Assembly: GCA_025769875.1 (NCBI GenBank)
Contig: JAGFNK010000136.1
Location: 1-64,000, forward strand
Direction: 5' to 3'
From: Russula earlei
Taxonomy: Eukaryota; Basidiomycota; Agaricomycetes; Russulales; Russulaceae
DNA length: 64,000 nt
Shown here: positions 57,229-64,000 of the stretch, piece after piece
How positions within the stretch are numbered: position 1 is the stretch's first letter
Layout: each line of letters starts with the position of its first letter
The notes under the pieces: model-generated
What the model saw: only the letters and a program-made list of their open reading frames with translations
The model's database searches: none
What the model was told of the DNA's origin: nothing
Position numbers and translations under genes: made by a program

Positions 57229-58271
57229 CTACTGGTTCTTTTTCTCGTCCGCACTGAAGCCCTTGGGTGGCTGGACGCGTAAAGGCGACTGGATGCTGGC
57301 GAGCGCTGAAATGCCATAGAGGACGATGGGAACAAGCACGAAAAAGGCGAGAATCAGGCTAGTGATGAGCGCGGGTGTGAGTAGCTGATATCGAGCCAGG
57401 ATGCCGCCTGCCGGTGGGGCCGGCGAGGGAGGGGGCACCGGATCGTCCTGTCGAGGTGAGCCAGCCATAATGACGAGGTGCCGCGGAAAAGCGCGCGCAA
57501 TCTTGTCGAGCTCAGTCGCAAGGCGGGCCTCTGGCAGGAAAAGAAAGAGAAAAAGATTTAAAGTCAGGTGGGCGGCATATGAATGGAACACGCGCGTACC
57601 GTGATCGGCGACGGAACGCTTACGCGCCCCCGCTGACTCCGTCACTGCGGGCATGGAGAGCTGCAGGACGCGCACGGTTCCTCGTTCAGAAGAAGACACG
57701 GTGTCACCGATCGGGGATGAAAGAGGCTGAGCGTCGCAGAGCACCGCCACTTTGTCTGCGAGTTCTTGGAAAGGACTGGGGTCTGACTGTTTGGGAAGGG
57801 GGAAGCGCACGTAGGGGAACTGAATGGACGAGGGAGAATCTTGCAGACGCGTTGCAAGGGACGAGGATGGGGGAAGGGAGCGGAGATCAGATGCATGTAA
57901 CTTGGGGAGATGTGAGTATGAGTTATATTTGAAGCGGATGAAGAGAGAGGGAGAGATTGGTTGAACACACCCTGGGTTGGTTTACGATGATCACGGCGTC
58001 GAATTCGCATACGCCAGTATCAGTTAGTAACTTGCTGAAGAGGTCATTCGCGTGTGGGGTTGCACTAGTGGAGACAGACCCGAGTCGTAATCGGTCGAGG
58101 GCACTACTTCTAGAGAATATGCATTGTGAGCGTCGGCAGGGTGTAGAGCCGGACATTGGATATTGATTACCTGTGAGATGACCATGCTACAAGAGGAGAC
58201 GTCTCTAAGAACGAAAGAGCGGTCTGGAGAGAAGCTGCAACAAGAGCGAATGCGAGGGTAAAGCAGCGCAT
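57229..58271 (-). CDS. VOA1: VOA1/BIG1-like V-ATPase assembly factor (ATP6AP1 family)
   Basis: A 280-residue type I ER membrane protein in four exons (minus): 58271-58171, 58109-57971, 57900-57600 and 57530-57229. The signal peptide is MRCFTLAFALVAASLQTALS. The lumenal part has FDAVIIVNQPRLHASDLRSL and IQFPYVRFPLP. The diagnostic C-terminal region is YQLLTPALITSLILAFFVLV followed by PIVLYGISALASIQSPLRV, one membrane span and a short tail ending KKNQ, with lysines at -4 and -3 as in ER-retrieval signals. Relatives help assemble the V0 sector of the vacuolar ATPase, and loss of BIG1 affects cell-wall glucan. The splice joins restore NQPRLHASDLR and the DHG/EARLATELD link. Confidence 0.82.
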
Positions 58272-59272
58272 GGTTGAAGGGTGGGTATTCAAGCAAACCC
58301 CGGGACGCTCAAAAGACGAAGGGGGCCTGATCCGGGCCGGGCTGCGACGCCCTTTTGACACTCACGATTCTCTTCTTCCCGTCGTCTCTCTCTTTTATGT
58401 TGACGACATCTTCTGACAACATGCCTGCTGTTCTCACCTGCCTCGCTCTGTCTCTTTAGAACTCTCACGGTTGACATAAGTGGCGGTGACAGTCACACCC
58501 TCGCCTCTGTCTCCCAAATACAAGTCCGATAGTCTTCAACGACCGGCCGGAGGACCGCGCCCGACCAAGGCTAGCCAAATGGGTCACCTTACATCTCACC
58601 TTACCTCCTCTACACCGGTTTGTTCACGGTGGGGGATGATCCTTTTGCCAAAAGTCTGGGTTCAAGGGCTCGGCACAGGCTTGCGGGCGCCGTGTGTAGC
58701 CCGGGCTTTGGACCGGATTTTGAAAACCACTATTTCCACATCATAGTATCAGATAGCTACTAGTGAAGACATTGTTCAAGCATCTGATGGAACTGGTGGC
58801 GACAAGGATGGATGGTCAATAGCGGGATCTTCGTGTTTTGAATGTGGGCAGGATATGAAATTGGACGTTCATATCGAGGAACTGGTAATCACCGCGCAAC
58901 GACAAACGACATCACTGTGGTTCATAACCAGACGCGCTCACGACGCCAGCAGTCGGAACGAGACGGATGGCGAGAAAGCTCTAAAGCTGCTGGCGGAGTT
59001 CACGCGCGAGTCATCCTAATGGGCGTGGGTGGGAGCCTCGTCGACGTGACAACACTACAGCTTAGTAGTCCCTCGGCCCTTCACGGTACAAAGAGAAACG
59101 CAACAGTCGATGCGCCGAGACCAAGTGCAGAAGGCGACAACGGTAAGTCACAGAGCCCGTCAAGGATGGAGTGGAGCGTTTGTCAGGTTTGGCGCTCGTG
59201 TCGGCCTAATCGATTCGTGATTTAATCGATATTTCATCCAACTACGTAAAACTTTTCTCTTGGAACCAAGGG
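58272..59272. other. Intergenic without a supported gene
   Basis: About 1 kb upstream of VOA1 and downstream of the small mitochondrial-type gene. Only short open frames; no repeat. Confidence 0.45.
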
Positions 59273-60097
59273 TTATACACACGCAACGCATCTGACACGC
59301 CGTCTGTCCTCAATGGATTTCAAAATCCGATTGAGGAACTCTTCCGTCTCATCCACACGCTGCTTGATATCTTCTTGGCCGCCTTTTTGTTTGCTTCTTC
59401 GAATCGGGAATTCCAAGTTTCCTGAGACTCCTCCACCCGACGTTTCCAGGTCGTAAGCTGCAGCCCGAGTGCGTGACTTGCCCCAGTTGAACCATCCCCA
59501 CCCACTGCTCTTCGCAGCATCGACCTTTCGCTCTCTGAAAACAAGAGTACAGTCAGCACGCCCGATCTGACCAGGCGCTTCCTTCAAGACGACGAGCACT
59601 ACTCGCCGACCGTGGACTGGGCCTCAGCCGCGCGGTGGGAAGCTTGGTCCCTGGCCGCTTCAACAACGCTGATTCCCGCGCTCGAAGGTATGGCCAATTT
59701 TGATCTTTCGTCGCTCGCACCTTCGCTTTCGCTTCCGCTTTCACCTCTTGATACTTTGCATCACTCGTCGAAACAGTCCGCTCGTGGCTACCCTCGGTGG
59801 TCTTGCCGAGCCCCAGCCCTTCTCGCTCCCTGTTTACATGCGCGTTCTCCGCATTCGCATGGTAGTATCAGAGGGCTACTGCGGCGAACAACCCGCCGCA
59901 GATGTAGAGCACGTTTCTATCGCCGCCTTTTTTGGCATACACTCCCTCTGCCTGGTCGGTCATCGGGCGAGTGGGCCCGGCTGAGAGGCGCGGGCCACCT
60001 GTGGCGAGGTGCGCGTGTGGGAGTGCGCGAGGGGCTGTTGAATACTCTGAGCGGCATCGCGAATGGTGGAAAACCTGAGCGTGATGCGGCGATACAT
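59273..60097 (-). pseudogene. Small mitochondrial-type membrane protein gene, apparently broken
   Basis: The minus strand reads MYRRITLRFSTIRDAAQS (60097 onward), a presequence-like start. A splice 59999/59951 then gives AEGVYAKKGGDRNVLYICGG and LFAAVAL, an in-frame TGA at 59868-59870, and YYHANAENAHVNRE. TGG at that place would complete a membrane span. Downstream pieces include Lys/Ala-rich helices (KYQEVKAEAKAK), SVVEAARDQASHRAAEAQ and GWGWFNWGKS, as in small basidiomycete proteins often annotated as calcofluor-white hypersensitive type. The last part shifts between two frames (EESQETWNSRFEEANKKAAK against DIKQRVDETEEFLNRILKS). A 63-nt in-frame intron (59841-59903 region) could remove the stop but would delete the membrane span. 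Pseudogene, strain defect and missed splicing are all open. Confidence 0.5.
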
Positions 60098-61126
60098 GGT
60101 GATCGAGATGGTAGGGTGGGTTTAATGGGCTAGTTGTTTCCCATGTGATGGATGTGAGAGGTGGGCTGGCGAGGATTGCCATCCGTCATTCATTGCAGAC
60201 GTCACTCCAAATAGCACGTGAGTGTGTGAGGAGTTGCAGGCAGACAACCAAACACGACTACTGACGTGAGATTTGATATTGGTTGCGTAAAAGAACAGAA
60301 GGACAACACGCACAGCTGCGAGCAGCAAGTTTTAACGACGTAAAAAGTTTTCCGCATCGATGTAGGCGCCTGCATATTTTGTCCTTGTACTCCAAAGTGG
60401 ACAATTCGACGTCGAATCGGACGCGCCTTTGCGAGTCCGATCGATTGCGCGTTCTCCCCTCCCCCCCCCCTGATCCCTCCGACCGAGAGTGCCCCCTCCA
60501 ACCGACAAGAAACGCGTCGACGATGTCTGGTGTGAGGGACAAGCGATCAAAAAAGATCCGGCTGGCTTGTGGCGAGGGGGCTTGTGTGCGGCCGCGCGCG
60601 TGACCAAGTGTTTTATTTTTTTATATGGCTCTTGTGGAGAGAGGACAATATTATATTTTCTTCGACGTTTCGGTGCAGAGTCTGCGTTCCTCATCCCGTA
60701 TAGGATACTCCTTGTTCACGTTGCGGCAGCGTGGCAAGAAGACCAAGGCGTGCTAAGTCCGAGTCCGACGCGCGTATAAATGGCCGTCTGTTATTCGACC
60801 GCTGATACGTATCAATCGATTGATTGTCCCAATATGCCCTTCGCCTTTTTTTTTTTCTTTTCCTAGTCGCGACTCCAGTGGTGTATTGGGTGCAATCAGC
60901 AAGCTGTGCCCGACGGAAGGGGATACACGGTGCGTAACATCTGGATGATGGACTCAGAGCCGTCTCAGATCGGGATCACTTCTGATATATATACAACGAG
61001 GAAGCAAGTGAGGTAGAACATGACAGCAAGAACAAGTATACACTACAGTCGTCCGTGGTGCACCACCGCAAATTCCTTCCTTGCAGCAGGACCGTCAAAA
61101 TGAGAATATGAGAAGAAAAAGGATAT
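60098..61126. other. Intergenic without a supported gene
   Basis: About 1 kb with homopolymer runs (C11 near 60462-60472, T11 near 60848-60858). Short overlapping open frames carry no motif. It holds the promoter of the gene on its left and the 3' UTR of the C2H2 gene. Confidence 0.45.
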
Positions 61127-63022
61127 TTAGTCGGATGCTTGGAGGCGCCTTTGCCTCCACCCCCTCTTCGACGACCTGGGGTACATTCCCTTCATTTTCT
61201 CCGAAAAATACCTGAATCCCTTCACCTCATCCAACTTCAACAGGCTAACTAGACCCTCTGCAAACTCCTGGTGTGCTTTCCGCGTCGCCGCACGCTTGTT
61301 CTCGGCCACCTCCGGGCTGACGTTGAGGCACTCGGGCGGCGGGTTCTTGCGGTGCCGGACCAGCGAGTCGCCACGCGCAAAGTAATCCCCGCACAACTCG
61401 CAGAAGGAGATGCTGCGAGGGTGCGCCTCCGCAGTGTCGGAGTGTCTTTTGTAATCTTCCCAATTCGAAAAATCGGCGTCGGGACAGAGTCGGCATTTGG
61501 GTGCGCGGACGGCCCCGCGTGCCCAGTCGGCCGCCGTGGCCTCGAGCATCGACCGATGCCTCTCGTTGAGCCGTTTTGAGATCCGGAACGGATATCTCTC
61601 CTCCTCCAGATCCCCGTCGTTCGCGCTATTGGCTTCTTGTTGCTGCACCATGCTGCCTGTGTGGAGCCACGCCGCTCCCTGCTCTCTCCCCTCAACCCAA
61701 GGTAGCTCTTCCTGCGCAATTGTACTCATCGATTCCTGCTGGTCATTTGGCCCCTGCAGGAATGAATGGTAAACTCCTTGCGCGTTCGGGGTCGCGAGCC
61801 TCTCCGCTCCACGTCCCACAACCTCGGATTCACTATTTGTTTCGGTCAGGGTCCTGGTGGCAGGTTTGTGACGAGCCCTGTTTGTGGACCGTCCCGCATC
61901 CAAGACCCTGATCGTAGTGGCCATCTTGGCCTTGTCCTTCTGGCGCACGTGTCGTCCTTGGCTGTTATTCGCCTCTGAGCTCGCGTCTTCGAGGGCATCG
62001 TCCTCGTCTCGACGTCGTTTGCCAAGGAGGGTCTGCGGCACCACGAACGCGTCCTGGTTGGACGCCGGTGCGAAAGAGGCGGGTAAGTAGAGCCCGGCCT
62101 GCCCGCACCCTGCTTGAAACCTGGAGGCCGCAGCATCAGTCATGGCCATCACGTCGACCCGTAGGCAGGACACGGAACCGAAGATAATACGTACGAAGAT
62201 TGAAACCCATCGAGAACAAATGACCCTGCATCGTAGGTGGATGGTATTGGCCCTGCTGCGCTCTGATATATATCAAGGTAATCCAGCAGCCACGGGAACT
62301 GGCCGAGGTCGAGTGGCCAGGTCGAGTCGACCTGAGAAGTGGCGGCCGGTGCCACGAATCCGTTTGAGACCGGGACCTGCCAGCATGTCAATCTAGGCGG
62401 AACCTTAACGCTCGTATGATTCGTGCTCACGCTGTCCAACACCTGCAGCGGCGGTTGGGAGGGCTCGGGGGTAAGTTCAGCCCAGGTATCGTCGCTCGCC
62501 GACGATGGTACAGAATCTACTTCTGAAAAAGCTTTGGATTGCGTGAAGACAAGCCCATAAGAAAGAAAGCATTGCGACCTACGCGGCGTCGGCATCTGCC
62601 AAGGAGCATGGAAGTCCTGTAACGCGACAAACCAAGTCAATTGTCGTCGGTCGACGACAGGGCATTGTGCACGCACGGTGTCCAGGTAGTCGAAACCACC
62701 AAAATGTTCGAAGGAGTTGGGGAAAGGGGTGGACGTCGTGGGGAAGGTATCGTCGATCGCGGTAAAAGCGCCGCCGCCATTGGGCAGGTTTCCGACAACA
62801 TCTAACAGAGTGTTCCAATCGATGTCCTGTAACAGTGAGATGTGAGTAACCTTTTACACGCCCGGGAGATGAGATGATGCCCACAGCAGAACTGCCTGAA
62901 AGCGAGTCAAAGTTGACGGGTTGCACATTGTCCGCGGTCTCGGACCATACGCTCGTTTGATTCTCTTGTGGCGCGAGATATGACCACAGCGCGCTGTCGC
63001 TGGGGATGTCAAAATCCATCAT
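61127..63022 (-). CDS. C2H2-type zinc-finger protein, putative transcription factor
   Basis: A 567-residue protein in four exons (minus): 63022-62885, 62826-62677, 62616-62195 and 62120-61127. The N-terminal 235 residues are acidic/aromatic and disordered (DIDWNTLLDVVGNLPN, FEHFGGFDYLDT, DLGQFPWLLDYLDIYQ), like an activation domain. A bipartite basic patch GKRRRDEDD follows. Two adjacent zinc-finger-like motifs lie at about 443-500: CRLCPDADFSNWEDYKRH with a following His, then FCELCGDYFARGDSLVRHR followed by Pro-rich residues and Cys. The C-terminus is helical (AEGLVSLLKLDEVKGFRYF). Such proteins are common, poorly studied regulators in Agaricomycetes. A 66-nt in-frame stretch (62377-62442) has GT/AG borders and may be one more intron, shortening the product by 22 residues. 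Confidence 0.72.
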
Positions 63023-64000
63023 GCGTTGATCTGTTGGGGTTTTACTGCGAGTGAGACGCGGAAGAAAATCGAGGTGTGGAGGGCGATGCGGACGTGCTTT
63101 TTAACGTGGGGGTCCCCCCCCCACCACCCGGCCTGGAGGCTCGCTTGCGGGGTGGCGCCTATAGTTCAGTACCTTTTCGGTACGTGGCCTCCGCGTGCTT
63201 TGATCGTGCTGTTCTCCGCCCGGCCGGCTATGGATCGCCTCGTGTACTCGGTGGAGTGCTGGGAACAGCCTACGTACAGGATCTCAACGATCCGTGTAAG
63301 TATTAGCGCCTGAACGCAAGAGGGCGAGACGCCGCCTGCGTGTCTGTGGCAATCATACCATCATTGTGCTGATGTGTCGGGTGTATCTGTCAAAAAAAGG
63401 CATTTCCACAAACAGTCATCGGAGCTTTTTTCCCCCCCTTGTTCCGTCGCAAACTGAAGAACAAAAAGGGCGCTGGGAGCGTGTCATTGAGCCCAAAAAG
63501 TTATTGATCTGAGACGGAGCGCATAGCCCGGTAACAACCGACGACACAGAGTAGACCACATAAACATCCTCCGCAAGGGGACACAGTGACCCAAGCGCTT
63601 GGCGGTGTGGTCGTGAACGGGTGAGCTCCAGCGAGACGTTGCTGCTTCCGAGTCGGGCCTAACATCAGCGCGAAGATAAGTCGAACTCGTCAGTTACCTT
63701 TTTCAGATACTGTTTGAGGTAGATGTGAGACAATGAAGAACTCCTCGGTTACTTTCATGCCCTAAGACAGTAGGGTTTCACTTATCATTGACAGTCACTG
63801 GGGGGATACGAGCGGAGCAGCTAGACAGTGCATCCCTTCTCGACGTGTGGACTGGCTCAAGTTTGACACACGGTCATTGTCGACGTTGGAAGCAGAACCA
63901 CAAGTGGGGAAGCGAGGGAAAAGCGAGGTAGAGTTGGGCCTTGAGCGTAAACGTACTAGAACTGCCCTGATAGTAAGGGCGCAGCTTGCTGGCTTCTTGA
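63023..64000. other. Promoter side of the C2H2 gene and right window edge
   Basis: About 1 kb with a C10 run near 63112-63121 and short open frames only. I see no gene that can be supported. Confidence 0.45.

Noticed and set aside
63026..63313. Open frames at the right edge
   Set aside because: They overlap in two frames across C-rich low-complexity DNA in the promoter of the C2H2 gene.
1..64000. CRISPR arrays, operons, rRNA and biosynthetic gene cluster
   Set aside because: No spaced direct repeats, no ribosomal RNA sequence, no polycistronic layout and no PKS, NRPS or terpene synthase motifs were seen; the genes serve unrelated housekeeping tasks.

Overview
The window is nuclear DNA of a basidiomycete fungus, most likely an Agaricomycete (mushroom or wood-rot type). 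Genes are compact and carry many phase-conserved introns of about 46-66 nt with GT-AG and some GC-AG borders. Neighbours sit head to head or tail to tail with a few hundred bases between them. Markers of this lineage include a DUF6535 membrane protein, an F-box protein of basidiomycete style, two PHO85-type cyclins and a DUF2433 phosphoesterase. I rebuilt the gene models by hand from reading-frame continuity, splice signals and family motifs; no search was run.

Layout: RIC8 (cut by the left edge), NSR1/nucleolin, Rab escort protein MRS6, a PCL-type cyclin, a C-terminal SH3 protein, a glutamine-rich SSXT/SS18-like protein and ribosomal protein uL2 (RPL2) fill 1-15 kb. An F-box gene follows, then about 3.5 kb without a supported gene, then an intact DUF6535 gene (21-23 kb). 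From 24.9 to 35 kb there is a second dense block: FGGY ribulokinase-like kinase, PIG-A/GPI3, a class 3 lipase, SPT4 and a PHO80-like cyclin. At 36-39.3 kb an unknown gene and a Zn2Cys6-like gene flank about 0.8 kb with almost no CpG. From 41.9 to 48.4 kb lie a DUF2433/RRM/RGG protein, a small unknown protein and an ECM3-like auxin-efflux-carrier family transporter.

The accessory-looking part is 49-56 kb. Two NmrA/isoflavone-reductase-like paralogues on the same strand flank a 408-bp foldback element with a TTA target duplication and a broken DUF6535 relative. After them comes a 145-residue protein made of two similar exon-encoded modules, with a possible myristoylation start. The right end holds a VOA1/BIG1-like V-ATPase assembly factor, a small mitochondrial-type gene whose frame looks broken, and a C2H2 zinc-finger gene.

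The core genes serve unrelated housekeeping tasks (G-protein chaperoning, Rab prenylation, GPI-anchor synthesis, transcription elongation, ribosome biogenesis, phosphate/cell-cycle cyclins), so this is not a pathway cluster. The most unusual signals are the CpG-free block, the foldback element between duplicated genes, a perfect 40-bp palindrome upstream of RPL2, several GC-AG introns, and the two-module small protein. No CRISPR array, rRNA or tRNA was found.
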